NCBI GenBank assembly: GCA_035404185.1
Contig: DAONGN010000001.1
Coordinates: 441,408 to 505,407, forward strand
Source: Candidatus Pacearchaeota archaeon
GTDB lineage: Bacteria > Patescibacteriota > Minisyncoccia > Minisyncoccales > Minisyncoccaceae
Reading direction: 5' to 3'
Length of the DNA stretch: 64,000 bases
Below, piece after piece: positions 24,418 to 32,685 of the stretch (the stretch's first letter is position 1; each line of letters begins with the position of its first letter). Below the pieces are notes generated by a model. It saw only the letters and a program-made list of their open reading frames with translations, had not been told where the DNA came from and ran no database searches. The translations under genes were made by a program, and so were the position numbers.

Positions 24418-24538
24418 GAAAGGATTCGAACCGAAAATAGCTAATTAGTATATAGTTTTTTGACTTAAAATTGCGTTTGCAGGGGCGATGGGACGAACTT
24501 GGAACCTTTTTAAGATTAAATTATGGATAAAAAAAGAG
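24418..24538. repeat. T-arm-like cassette repeat, C+B form
   Basis: A C module (AAAGGATTCGAACCGAAAAT, then TAGTATATAG) at 24418-24456 is followed by a B module, GCAGGGGCGATGGGACGAAC, TTGGAACC and the tail, from 24479. The C module contains an exact tRNA-like T-loop sequence but there is no tRNA around it. Confidence 0.85.
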
Positions 24539-24559
24539 TAGAAATGTATTTTACATAAT

Positions 24560-24928
24560 CTACCCACCTCGATGGTCCCAGAATTCTCCAAATGATCCAT
24601 CCTGCAAAAGAATCCATACGTACCCCTTTATAAGAGGAGAAAGAACGGATTCTAATTGTTTGCGGAGCATTCGTTTCCGAGCTTTAAGATTTTTCAATCT
24701 TTCTGGATAAGAATTGGCCCAGACAATAATCATCAGATCGTGTTCGATTTTGTCGAATGGACCAAAATCACTAACGATAATTTCAATATCGTTGGGCGTA
24801 AGTTTTCCATATCGATTATCGCACGTTAATGAGCTTGCAACGAAATTGGGTAAAAAATCAATAATTCTACCTCTTAATATGTCATCTGTTATGACTTTGG
24901 GATTCCTCTTTACAAGAACAAGTGGCAT
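24560..24928 (-). CDS. Cassette protein, unknown (122 aa)
   Basis: 122 residues from ATG 24926-24928 (MPLVLVKRNPKV), chosen because GGAGG lies 6 bp upstream; an in-frame TTG just before it is less likely. The start is tautomerase-like in feel, and the end is GSFGEFWDHRGG. No family recognised. Its promoter is TTGACA, 17 bp, CATATT on the minus strand near 24945-24972. A GTAGA/TCTAC hairpin with T-run ends it. Confidence 0.65.
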   Translation of the reverse strand: MPLVLVKRNPKVITDDILRGRIIDFLPNFVASSLTCDNRYGKLTPNDIEIIVSDFGPFDKIEHDLMIIVWANSYPERLKNLKARKRMLRKQLESVLSPLIKGYVWILLQDGSFGEFWDHRGG

Positions 24929-24986
24929 TTTTACCTCCAAGTAAAAATATGTACCACATTAACGATATTGTCAATATTTTAAAGTA

Positions 24987-25107
24987 AGGGTTCTAAAGTT
25001 ATATTGCGGTTAATATAAAAAGCCTTACAGAATAAGGCTTCTTAGTTTTGCAGGGGCGATGGGACGAACTTGGAACCTTTTTGAGGTTAAATTATACGTA
25101 AAAAAAG
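24987..25107. repeat. T-arm-like cassette repeat, D+B form
   Basis: Begins with GGGTTCTAAAGTTATATTGC, continues with an AAGCCTTA/TAAGGCTT hairpin, and ends with GCAGGGGCGATGGGACGAAC, TTGGAACC and the tail. The outer ends GGTTCTAAAGTT and AACTTGGAACC are near-complementary, so the element can fold into one long imperfect hairpin. Confidence 0.85.
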
Positions 25108-25306
25108 ACCGGGCATCGTTTAAGATTTTTAAGCCCAGTTCGATTGTTTTAGTTGTCGTAATTTTTCCCTCCAAGATTACTCCCATTTTCATCCATCCGA
25201 TGCGGCAAAGCCTTTCGACATCTTTCCTGTCTTGTTCGTCTAGACTTCGTCCTTTTTCGTATTTTTCCATCAGCTCAACATCTTTTTTAATTAAAAGATC
25301 AAGCAT
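25025..25306 (-). CDS. Cassette protein whose C-terminus is repeat-encoded
   Basis: 93 residues from ATG 25304-25306, preceded by GAGGAGG. Helical, charged N-terminus (KKDVELMEKYEKGRSLDEQDRKDVERL). The last 28 or so residues, from FFTYNLTSKRF to the stop, are encoded by the cassette repeat itself, because this gene has no stop before the repeat. The terminator-like hairpin (GGGC/GCCC) lies inside the reading frame. The native stop may have been lost on insertion, or the C-terminus may be genuine. Confidence 0.55.
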   Translation of the reverse strand: MLDLLIKKDVELMEKYEKGRSLDEQDRKDVERLCRIGWMKMGVILEGKITTTKTIELGLKILNDARSFFTYNLTSKRFQVRPIAPAKLRSLIL

Positions 25307-25397
25307 TTTGTGCCTCCTCTTTGTTTTGCTAAATATAGCATATTAACTATTTAGGATTATGTCAAACAACTGATACTAAATCTGTAATACTTGGAGA

Positions 25398-25519
25398 AAA
25401 GGTTCCAGCGTCCTTTCGCGGTCATCATAAAAAGCCTTATAGAATAAGACTTCTTAAATTTGCAGGGGCTCGTGGAGGACGTTAGAACCAGCTTGAGGTT
25501 GAATTATGTATAAAAAAAG
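25398..25519. repeat. T-arm-like cassette repeat, D+A form
   Basis: GGTTCCAGCGTCC (25401-25413) and GGACGTTAGAACC (25477-25489) are inverted repeats with two mismatches. Between them lie the AAGCCTTA hairpin module and GCAGGGGCTCGTGGA. The tail (AATTATGTATAAAAAAAGAG) reaches the terminator of the 166-residue gene. This is the clearest copy with paired ends. Confidence 0.88.
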
Positions 25520-25565
25520 AGCCAGAGGTCAATATGACATGGCTATATATGTGAGGAGTGTTGAA

Positions 25566-26066
25566 TTATTCGACTACCCACAACTTAATAAATCTGTGCG
25601 TGGGGATATATTTTTTTTGATTTTTGCTCCAAGACAGATATTCGAAGACAAATTTAGATCCAGGCTTCCCCGTAAGCCATAAATCTCCATTGGGCCATTG
25701 CCTGATTTGGGAGTTGCCTTCGGTCAGAATAACTACCCAATATCCATACGTGGAAGGACTAATGATAAGGCTATTGTTCATACTGCCCCTAATGTCCTTA
25801 CTGTATGAGATGTTGTCCCATCCGTCGTTTCTTGGTTTACTCAAAGTAAAGTTCCCTGACGGCTCGTAATCCGAAGAATTCGTGAAAATTTTAACTTCGT
25901 AGGGATACGATTTGGGATTAATAGCTGTGCCGAATGGGTCTATAATAACCCGTCCACTGAAAACAACTTCCGAAGTCTTTTCTTCGATTAAAAAGGTTAA
26001 AAAAAATACGGATATGGCTACGAATATAGCCAATAATAATACCCATCCAAGACATTTCTTGTTCAT
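25566..26066 (-). CDS. Cassette protein, membrane-anchored (166 aa)
   Basis: 166 residues from an ATG at 26064-26066 behind a strong AGGAGG site. One N-terminal membrane anchor (about 7-27) and an extracytoplasmic beta-rich domain (VVFSGRVIIDPFGTAINPKSYPYEVKIF, WPNGDLWLTGKPGSKFVFEYLSW). No family recognised. It ends in an AGCC/GGCT terminator hairpin next to the repeat. Confidence 0.65.
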   Translation of the reverse strand: MNKKCLGWVLLLAIFVAISVFFLTFLIEEKTSEVVFSGRVIIDPFGTAINPKSYPYEVKIFTNSSDYEPSGNFTLSKPRNDGWDNISYSKDIRGSMNNSLIISPSTYGYWVVILTEGNSQIRQWPNGDLWLTGKPGSKFVFEYLSWSKNQKKYIPTHRFIKLWVVE

Positions 26067-26196
26067 TGTTTACCTCCTTTTTATTATTTTTTCAAATAGC
26101 TGCACATATATAGGCGGAGCTAGGTTCTTGTTCTGCCCTAATCTCTTTAGAGGAGTTGCAATTACCCTTTTACGAGTCTAAGACTCAACACACGGC

Positions 26197-26406
26197 CTAT
26201 TCTATTTTTAGAACGAAACAATCATCAAGCATTCTTTGAGCTTCTGACTGAGCAAACTCCATTAATTTATTCAATGGAATTCCTGTCTCTTTTGCAAGAT
26301 TTCCTAATCCCCTTTTCATGGTTGAGGGATTCAGATTAATACCTTGCTTTCTCTTTTCGTTTCTCAATAGCTTCAGGGCGATTTCCCCTTTTTCGTTTTC
26401 GTTCAT
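26197..26406 (-). CDS. Cassette protein, unknown (69 aa)
   Basis: 69 residues from ATG 26404-26406, with GGAGG seven bases upstream. Helical and basic (NEKGEIALKLLRNEKRKQG, GIPLNKLMEFAQSEAQRML). The KETGIPLNKLMEFAQ stretch is weakly like a helix-turn-helix or DUF-type regulatory fold, but I do not assign one. Promoter TTGACA, 17 bp, TATAAT-like near 26465-26495 on the minus strand. Confidence 0.6.
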   Translation of the reverse strand: MNENEKGEIALKLLRNEKRKQGINLNPSTMKRGLGNLAKETGIPLNKLMEFAQSEAQRMLDDCFVLKIE

Positions 26407-26507
26407 GTTTTCCTCCATACTTACTATGAATCTTTCATAGTCAAAAGGCTACAATTGTAGCATATATATTATACAATATATTACTATATATTGTCAATAG
26501 TACAACC

Positions 26508-26532
26508 TGTAGGGGAGAAAGGATTCGAACCA
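26508..26532. repeat. Short tRNA-3'-end-like repeat beside tRNA-Glu
   Basis: TGTAGGGGAGAAAGGATTCG then AACC. It is the T-loop form of the repeat, nearly identical to the copy at 54711, and lies 18 bp before the tRNA-Glu 3' end. It forms the right edge of the first cassette block. Confidence 0.75.
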
Positions 26533-26550
26533 TAAAGAAAAAAGATGAAT

Positions 26551-26626
26551 TGGCGGTCCTAACCGGATTCGAACCGGTGTTCTTAGATTGAGAATCTAAT
26601 GTCCTAGGCCTCTAGACGATAGGACC
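26551..26626 (-). tRNA. tRNA-Glu (CTC), CCA encoded
   Basis: Minus-strand cloverleaf: acceptor GGTCCTA/TAGGACC, anticodon stem TTAGA/TCTAA with loop TTCTCAA (anticodon CTC), T-arm CCGG-TTCGAAT-CCGG. Discriminator G and CCA are encoded at the 3' end (26551-26554 on the plus strand). Confidence 0.95.
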
Positions 26627-26655
26627 AATACATTATCTAAATAACATATATGATG

Positions 26656-28365
26656 TTATTTGTCCAAGTCGCGTTCAGGTGGAATTTGCCAGTAATCAAA
26701 TATGTACTTTGCTAAATCGTGAAAAATAGGTACTGCTGAATACTCCGAAGTTTTTGTAGCTGTTGGATTATTTAATTTTACGAGAATAATAAATTTAGGA
26801 TCAAAGGCTGGAGCAAAACCCATAAATGTCTGCCAAGTATGATCTGAATACCCTGCTTTATTTATCCCCAAAGAAGTGTAAGGAACCTGTGATGTTCCTG
26901 TTTTTCCTCCAATCCAATAACCAGGAACTTTAGCCAAGTGTCCAAATCCCTTTTCAACCACATTAGTAAGCATGCTTTTTAGTGTGGTACTAGTTTCTGG
27001 TGATATAACATTTTCTTTTAAAACGGTTGGTTCTATTTTTTTTGTTCCATTGGCCGTTGTTATTGTTTCAACGACATATGGTTTATATAATATTCCTCCG
27101 TTGATAGCGGCAGAAAAAGCTCTAATCATTTGTAGAGGAGTTATTCCTATTCCCTGTCCAAAAGCAGTGTTTGGGAAGCTGGTATTATTCGAATTATTAT
27201 TTTTTAATGCTTCTGATAGTTGATTATTTTTTGAAGATATTTCTCCACTTAAGTCAATGCCAGTACCTTCGAAAAATCCAAATGATTTTAAATAATTATA
27301 AAATTTAGTATTTCCTATTAGACTTTCCGCATACATTACTCCAGTATTAATAGAGTTTTGCAGAACCTCAGTCATAGTTACTTTTCCCCAAGCTTTTTCT
27401 GAATAATTGTATACTTTGTATTTTCCATATAGGGCATAACCTAATTTATCGTCAAAAACAGTATCAGGAGTTACAACTTTTTCATTGATAGCCATAGACA
27501 TAGTTATTGGTTTAAAAATAGAGCCTGGCTCAAATAATTTTTGAATACAAGAGTTTTGAAAAGATTCCATTGTTGCCCTTTCATAATTATTGGGATTAAA
27601 ATTAGGATTTTGAGCCATAGCAATGATTGCTCCTGTGTTGGGATCCATGACAATAATTTCACCTCCTTCGGCATCATATTTTTTAACGCCTTCATTCAAC
27701 AATTTTTCAGCCATATATTGAATATTGTAATCGATAGTTAATTCTAAAGAAGCTCCATCAAGAGATTCTTTTTCAGAAAGTTTAAAAAGAAAGCTCCAAG
27801 GATTTTTTTCTGTCTTTGAAATAGTAGATTCTCCTTTTATTTGTTTGTCGTAATAGCTTTCTAATCCATATTGGCCTAATCCTTCTTGGTTGATAAAGCC
27901 TATGATTTGAGAAGCTGTTTCTTCTTGGGGATAATATCTTTTAGTTTTATATCCAATATGAACCCCATCCAAACCTAATTCAGAAATTTCATCGGATTTG
28001 GTTTTATCTATGTTTTCTTCCAATATTTCGTAATAACTTCCCTCTTTACTCATTAAACTTAAAAGAGAGGATGCATCTTTGCCTATTTTTTCTGCTAATA
28101 TTTGAGCAGTAGATTCTTTTTCTTTTATTTCTTCTGGAGAAATAAAAAGATACGGTTCTTTTTCAGTCATTGCTAGCATCTCACCGTTTTTAAATGTTAC
28201 TTCTCCCCTTTCTCCTTGAGTTTCAGACAAAGAGGTTTGTTGGCCTTGAGCCATCGCTTTGTAGTATTCCCCTTGATCTATTTGTAAATAAAATAAGCGG
28301 GATAAAACTATCCCTCCTATTAAAAAGACGATGACCATTACGATGTTTATTCTTAGATTAGACAT
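26656..28365 (-). CDS. ftsI: Class B penicillin-binding protein (FtsI-like)
   Basis: 569 residues. One N-terminal membrane anchor (about 8-25), a PBP dimerisation domain, then the transpeptidase domain with SxxK in GSIFKPIT, SxN in NSINTGV, and KTG in GGKTGTSQVPY. It cross-links septal peptidoglycan. Its place after mraZ-rsmH-ftsL identifies it as the FtsI of the division cluster. No PASTA domain is visible. Confidence 0.93.
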   Translation of the reverse strand: MSNLRINIVMVIVFLIGGIVLSRLFYLQIDQGEYYKAMAQGQQTSLSETQGERGEVTFKNGEMLAMTEKEPYLFISPEEIKEKESTAQILAEKIGKDASSLLSLMSKEGSYYEILEENIDKTKSDEISELGLDGVHIGYKTKRYYPQEETASQIIGFINQEGLGQYGLESYYDKQIKGESTISKTEKNPWSFLFKLSEKESLDGASLELTIDYNIQYMAEKLLNEGVKKYDAEGGEIIVMDPNTGAIIAMAQNPNFNPNNYERATMESFQNSCIQKLFEPGSIFKPITMSMAINEKVVTPDTVFDDKLGYALYGKYKVYNYSEKAWGKVTMTEVLQNSINTGVMYAESLIGNTKFYNYLKSFGFFEGTGIDLSGEISSKNNQLSEALKNNNSNNTSFPNTAFGQGIGITPLQMIRAFSAAINGGILYKPYVVETITTANGTKKIEPTVLKENVISPETSTTLKSMLTNVVEKGFGHLAKVPGYWIGGKTGTSQVPYTSLGINKAGYSDHTWQTFMGFAPAFDPKFIILVKLNNPTATKTSEYSAVPIFHDLAKYIFDYWQIPPERDLDK

Positions 28366-28371
28366 AAGAAA

Positions 28372-28668
28372 CTATTTGGAAGCAACAGATGCTTCAGGAA
28401 CAACGATGTAACTTAACTCACTCATTTTTTCGAATCCTTCTTCCAAAACCTTTTCTTCAATATTAACGAGATTTCTATCTTTTGAAACCGAAACCTTTAA
28501 CAAAGATACTTCTTTTCTTAATTCTTTGATAGTTACTTCCCTTTCTCCTTTAATATAACCTGATTCTGTTAATTTTACTACTTGAAAAACATAAAAGCAA
28601 ACTAAGGCTAAAGAAGCTAGTGTTATCATCATGAAGAATCTTTGTGAATTGTTTTTTGCTATAGTCAT
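28372..28668 (-). CDS. FtsL-like division protein
   Basis: 98 residues: short cytoplasmic part, one transmembrane helix (about 12-32), then a helical, coiled-coil-prone part (REVTIKELRKEVSLLKVS). Sequence is poorly conserved in FtsL, so the name rests on size, topology and position between rsmH and ftsI. The start overlaps the rsmH stop by 4 bp. Confidence 0.75.
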   Translation of the reverse strand: MTIAKNNSQRFFMMITLASLALVCFYVFQVVKLTESGYIKGEREVTIKELRKEVSLLKVSVSKDRNLVNIEEKVLEEGFEKMSELSYIVVPEASVASK

Positions 28669-29531
28669 ATTTTTATTGCTGCTCTTAATTTAGACGATCT
28701 GCTTCTTGGATTAAGTTGTTTTTCTTGATCCTCAGGAACAATCGGTTTTTTAGTTAATATTTTTAATTCTCCGTTTTTTTCTTTTTCTTTCAAAAATTCC
28801 TTAATTACCCTATCTTCTAAAGAGTGAAAGGAAATAACTACTAATACTCCATCTTTTTCTAATAGGCTTAAAGCCTCTGGAAGCGCTTTACGGAAGTTAT
28901 CTAGCTCATTATTGACTTTGATACGAAGCGCTTGAAAGGTTCTCGTTGCAAGGTTTGTTTTACCGTGGTGATACCATCCGGGGGTCGCTTCCTTTATAAT
29001 ATTCACTAACTGTAAGGTACTTTTTATCTTTTCTCTTTTTCTTGTTTCAACAATCTTTTTCGCTATCTTTTTGCTAAACTTTTCTTCTCCGTATTCTCTT
29101 AATATTTTTTCAATTTCATCTTCGCTCCATTCGTTTAGTATTTTTTCGGCGGTTAATCCAGTTGAGTAATTCATTATCAGCGGTTCGTCTTTGTTAAAGC
29201 TGAATCCCCTTTCTGCTTCGTCAACGTGGTAAGAAGACATTCCGATATCAAACAATATTCCTTTAACACTACTGAATTCTTTCTCTTCTGTTATCTTTTT
29301 AACGTTAACGTATGAATCATTTACTGGAATTAATCTTTCTATTTTTTCTTTTTCTATTTTTTCAAATATCTCTTTATCTATCTCTATTCCTAATACTTTT
29401 CCGTCTGGACCATTTTTTTTCAATATCTCTCTGGTGTGTCCTCCGCCATTTAGTGTACAGTCAATATAATTTCCATTTGGCTTAACATCTAAATATTCAA
29501 TAACTTCTTTTAATAATACTGGTATGTGCAT
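28665..29531 (-). CDS. rsmH: 16S rRNA (cytosine1402-N4)-methyltransferase
   Basis: 288 residues. SAM-binding GNYIDCTLNGGGHTREIL at the N-terminus, LFDIGMSSYHVDEAERGFSF (the family DLGVSSxQLD motif), and the C-terminal VISFHSLEDRVIKEFL and LNPRSRSSKLRA. Standard length. It is 1 bp from mraZ. Confidence 0.95.
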   Translation of the reverse strand: MHIPVLLKEVIEYLDVKPNGNYIDCTLNGGGHTREILKKNGPDGKVLGIEIDKEIFEKIEKEKIERLIPVNDSYVNVKKITEEKEFSSVKGILFDIGMSSYHVDEAERGFSFNKDEPLIMNYSTGLTAEKILNEWSEDEIEKILREYGEEKFSKKIAKKIVETRKREKIKSTLQLVNIIKEATPGWYHHGKTNLATRTFQALRIKVNNELDNFRKALPEALSLLEKDGVLVVISFHSLEDRVIKEFLKEKEKNGELKILTKKPIVPEDQEKQLNPRSRSSKLRAAIKI

Positions 29532-29532
29532 C

Positions 29533-29964
29533 TTATATTCCTAATTCTTTTAATCCTTCAGCCATGCCCTCAACTTGAGTGTTAGTTGTTTGTCCGTATT
29601 TCTTCCAAGCTTCTTCATCCCAAATTTCGATTCTGTCGTATAAACCGGCGATTACTACGCTTTTGTTTAATTTTGCATATTCTTTTAAATAATCAGGGAT
29701 AAGGATTCTTCCTAAGCTGTCAACTTTAACATCCATCGCGCCAGCTAACATTACTCTTGCAAAGCTCCTGGCATTTGATTGTGATAAAGGAAGTTTACTT
29801 AATTTATCAGCTAGTTCGTTCCATTGTTTTTGTGGGTATAAAAAAAGGCATCCGTCAATACCTCTGGTTATGACAGCGCCTTCACCTAAAACACTTCTAA
29901 ATTTAGTAGGGATTGTTAATCTCTTCTTTGGATCCAAATTGTAATTGTATTGACCGATGATCAT
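29533..29964 (-). CDS. mraZ: Transcriptional regulator MraZ
   Basis: 143 residues made of two SpoVT/AbrB-like halves, each with the DxxGRxxxP motif: LDPKKRLTIPTKFR and VDSLGRILIPDYLKEYA. MraZ binds GTGG-rich repeats in its own promoter and controls the division cluster. It is the first gene of that cluster. Confidence 0.93.
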   Translation of the reverse strand: MIIGQYNYNLDPKKRLTIPTKFRSVLGEGAVITRGIDGCLFLYPQKQWNELADKLSKLPLSQSNARSFARVMLAGAMDVKVDSLGRILIPDYLKEYAKLNKSVVIAGLYDRIEIWDEEAWKKYGQTTNTQVEGMAEGLKELGI

Positions 29965-29972
29965 AAAGATGG

Positions 29973-30158
29973 TTATCCACTACGTTTTTATGTTTTCCAC
30001 ACTTTTCCCCACTTATTAACACTGTAAGACCATTTTACACCACTCGAAAAAACTTGTCAACCACTCATCAACACATCAAAATCCCTTTATTTTAAAAGGT
30101 TTATCCGAGTTATCCACAGGCAAACAAAAAACACCGTTTTAGGTGTTAATTGTCCACA
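29973..30158. promoter_or_regulatory. mraZ promoter with DnaA-box-like sites
   Basis: The minus-strand promoter is TTGACA (30055-30060), 17 bp, TAAAAT (30032-30037). GTGG elements, which could be MraZ sites, lie at 29977, 29997 and 30009 (as CCAC on the plus strand). Four plus-oriented sequences resemble DnaA boxes: TTATCCACT (29973), TTTTCCACA (29993), TTATCCACA (30110, exact consensus) and TTGTCCACA (30150). Confidence 0.5.
30130..30147 (-). terminator. Terminator after the Clp ATPase gene
   Basis: AACACC-GTTTTA-GGTGTT, followed on the minus strand by TTTTTTG. It lies 25 bp past the Clp ATPase stop. Confidence 0.75.
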
Positions 30159-30171
30159 ATTTAATTCTGAA

Positions 30172-32685
30172 TTAAGAGATATTTATTGCGAAAGTATTAG
30201 GATCCATTTGGATTTTACTTCCCTGAGGAATCGCATCATTTAATAAGGCTCTCGCAACAGTATTTTCAACCTTATCTTGAATAACCCTTTTCATCTCTCT
30301 TGCTCCGAAGACTGGATCATAACTCAACTCAACTATTTTATTTTTTAATTCTTCAGTAATGATCAGTTCTATCTTTTTCGTTTTTAAATTACTATTTAAT
30401 TTATTTAGCTGTATCTGGGCAATTGTTAGTAAATCTTCTTTAGTTAAAGATCTAAAGATTATTGTTCCATCAAATCTGTTTATAAATTCTGGCCTGAATG
30501 TTCCTTTTTCAAAAATAGCAGCAATAAGATCTTTTTTAATCTCTGGCATCTCTTTATTCTCTGCTATTGCCTTTAATATCGTTTGGTAGCCGGCATTTGA
30601 TGTTGCAATGATGATTGTGTTAGTAAAGCTGATTTTCCTTCCTAAATTATCGTTAACGTATCCTTCGTCTAAAACCTGAAGAAAAACATTAAGAATGTCT
30701 GGATGAGCTTTTTCTACTTCATCTAGTAATACCAAAGAGAATGGATTTTCTAAAACTTGAGAAGTTAAGATGCCTGGCTGTTTTTCTGAGCCAAGAAGTC
30801 TTGGGATATCATCAATTCTTTGGAATTCAGACATGTCAATTCTTATCATTTTTTCTTCTGAGCCAAAATATGTTTCTGTTAAAGCTTTAGCAGTTTCTGT
30901 TTTTCCCACACCAGTTGGTCCTAAGAATAAAAAGCTTCCCATTGGTCCTTTTCTTGTCTGCACGCCTGTTCTAGCCCTTCTTAAGGCTGAAGATATCTCG
31001 CTAATAGCTTCTTGCTGTCCAACCACTCTTTTGTGCAGAATATCTTCAAGGCCTAATAGTATTTCTTTTTCTTTGCTCCTTATTTTTCCTACTGGTATTT
31101 TTGTTTTTTCGGAAAGCATCATATCAATATGTTCTGGTAAGACAATATTTGTTTCAGTATCTCTTCCGCTATATATTACCGCCTCTTCTAAAAGATTAAT
31201 TGCTTTTTGCGGAAAAGGATAATTAGAAATATATTTTTCGCATAAAGTAATAGTTTCTTTTAAAGAATTAAAAGGAATAAATTTTTGATGTTTAGTTTCT
31301 AATATAAAAACTTGATTTTCTAAAACTTTTAAAGTTTCCTCAGGTTCCATTTCTTCTACTTCTATTTTTTGGAATTGAGCCAAAAGAGATGGTTTATCTT
31401 CTATGTATTGATGCAATCCCTTATAAGAGGTTAAACAAATAGTTTTAAAGTTTGGAGAATTCAAATATGGTCCAATAATTCCCGAAACATCAACTATTCC
31501 TGCTTTTTGTTTTCCTCCTAAGAAATCGTGAAAGTCATTAATTATCAAAATAACATTACCAGCGTTAGTAACCTCTCTGAAGCACTGTTCTAGTGTTTTT
31601 TCCATTTGTTCAAAGGAAGTTGTTGTTGAAGAAAGTAACACTATGTCCAATTCTATAAAGCGATTATTATTTACATTCGGTAAAGACTGGCCAATTAAAC
31701 TTTTTTTAATTAATCCATGAATAATATTTTTTCTTCCCACTCCAGGCTCTCCAATAATTAAAGCATTGCCAGCGTCTTTTTTTGATAAGATTCTTTCCAA
31801 TTGCGATATTTTATCTTTGTGTCCGACAATATCTTCAAATCCCCTTCTTTTTACAATATCTGTCCAATCAATTGAGTAGCTATCTAGCGTGGGCGTATAA
31901 CCAGCGGTCCAATCTTTTCCGAGTGATCCAAATTTAAGTAGATTTTCATAAGACCAGAACTGTTTATTCTTCTTCATCTTTAGATAAATTCTTTCCAGCC
32001 AATCATTTATTTCTTCAAAATATTCTTCTTCAAGATCTGATTCTATAATTATTTGTTTTAAGTTTGGCTCTACCTTAACTAAGGCAGCAATAATATCCCC
32101 TTCCTTTATTTCTTTTCCTTCTCTTTTTAATGATATTTTTCCGGCTTCTTCAAAAACAGCTTCAAATTCTTCTCTTGTTATTTGTGTTAAGCAGTTTTTT
32201 GATTCTAATTCTTTTTTTAATCCATTTAGATCAATTAATAATCTTGAGAAGATAAAAATTATTCTTTGGTTCTTAATGTCTAAAAAAGCTTTAAGGATGG
32301 TTTCATAATTAGGATAATGCAATCCATTTTTTTTAGAGTCTTTAATTGCTTCATCCAAGTATTTGGCTGATTTCAGATTAAGAAACTGAGCTAGATTTTC
32401 TTTTTTATCAGTTAGAGCTTGCTCAAGAGATATTTTTTTCTTCGGCTTTTTAAGATATTCATCAAAAAATGAATTTAAGTTTTTTGTTAAAATAAAAAGC
32501 GAGAAAAAAATAATTATTGAACCAAATAATTGATTTGTGTCATTACTTTTAAAAGTGTTGTAGAGATAAAATAATAAAAAGATTCCAAAAATTAACAAAG
32601 AAAGCTTTTGAATTAATTTAAGACACCAAAAGAATGGCTCCATCTGTGTTACTTCGTATATTTCTGTTTTTTCTAAATTAATCAT
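30172..32685 (-). CDS. Membrane-anchored Clp/HSP100 AAA+ ATPase
   Basis: 837 residues. Two hydrophobic N-terminal helices (about 27-48 and 52-70), a Clp_N-like helical region, then two AAA+ modules as in ClpC. The first Walker A is altered, GEPGVGRKNII, lacking the Thr/Ser after Lys. The second is canonical: FLGPTGVGKTETAKAL, Walker B LVLLDEVEKAHP, and the ATSNAG sensor. The C-terminal D2 small domain is present. The anchor suggests membrane-linked unfolding or quality control. It overlaps the upstream small membrane-protein gene by 4 bp. Confidence 0.85.
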   Translation of the reverse strand: MINLEKTEIYEVTQMEPFFWCLKLIQKLSLLIFGIFLLFYLYNTFKSNDTNQLFGSIIIFFSLFILTKNLNSFFDEYLKKPKKKISLEQALTDKKENLAQFLNLKSAKYLDEAIKDSKKNGLHYPNYETILKAFLDIKNQRIIFIFSRLLIDLNGLKKELESKNCLTQITREEFEAVFEEAGKISLKREGKEIKEGDIIAALVKVEPNLKQIIIESDLEEEYFEEINDWLERIYLKMKKNKQFWSYENLLKFGSLGKDWTAGYTPTLDSYSIDWTDIVKRRGFEDIVGHKDKISQLERILSKKDAGNALIIGEPGVGRKNIIHGLIKKSLIGQSLPNVNNNRFIELDIVLLSSTTTSFEQMEKTLEQCFREVTNAGNVILIINDFHDFLGGKQKAGIVDVSGIIGPYLNSPNFKTICLTSYKGLHQYIEDKPSLLAQFQKIEVEEMEPEETLKVLENQVFILETKHQKFIPFNSLKETITLCEKYISNYPFPQKAINLLEEAVIYSGRDTETNIVLPEHIDMMLSEKTKIPVGKIRSKEKEILLGLEDILHKRVVGQQEAISEISSALRRARTGVQTRKGPMGSFLFLGPTGVGKTETAKALTETYFGSEEKMIRIDMSEFQRIDDIPRLLGSEKQPGILTSQVLENPFSLVLLDEVEKAHPDILNVFLQVLDEGYVNDNLGRKISFTNTIIIATSNAGYQTILKAIAENKEMPEIKKDLIAAIFEKGTFRPEFINRFDGTIIFRSLTKEDLLTIAQIQLNKLNSNLKTKKIELIITEELKNKIVELSYDPVFGAREMKRVIQDKVENTVARALLNDAIPQGSKIQMDPNTFAINIS

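Noticed and set aside
24418..24432. Truncated tRNA gene at the GGATTCGAACC sequence
   Set aside because: Only the T-loop is tRNA-like; no acceptor, D-arm or anticodon arm can be drawn. The same holds for 26508, 50597 and 54711.
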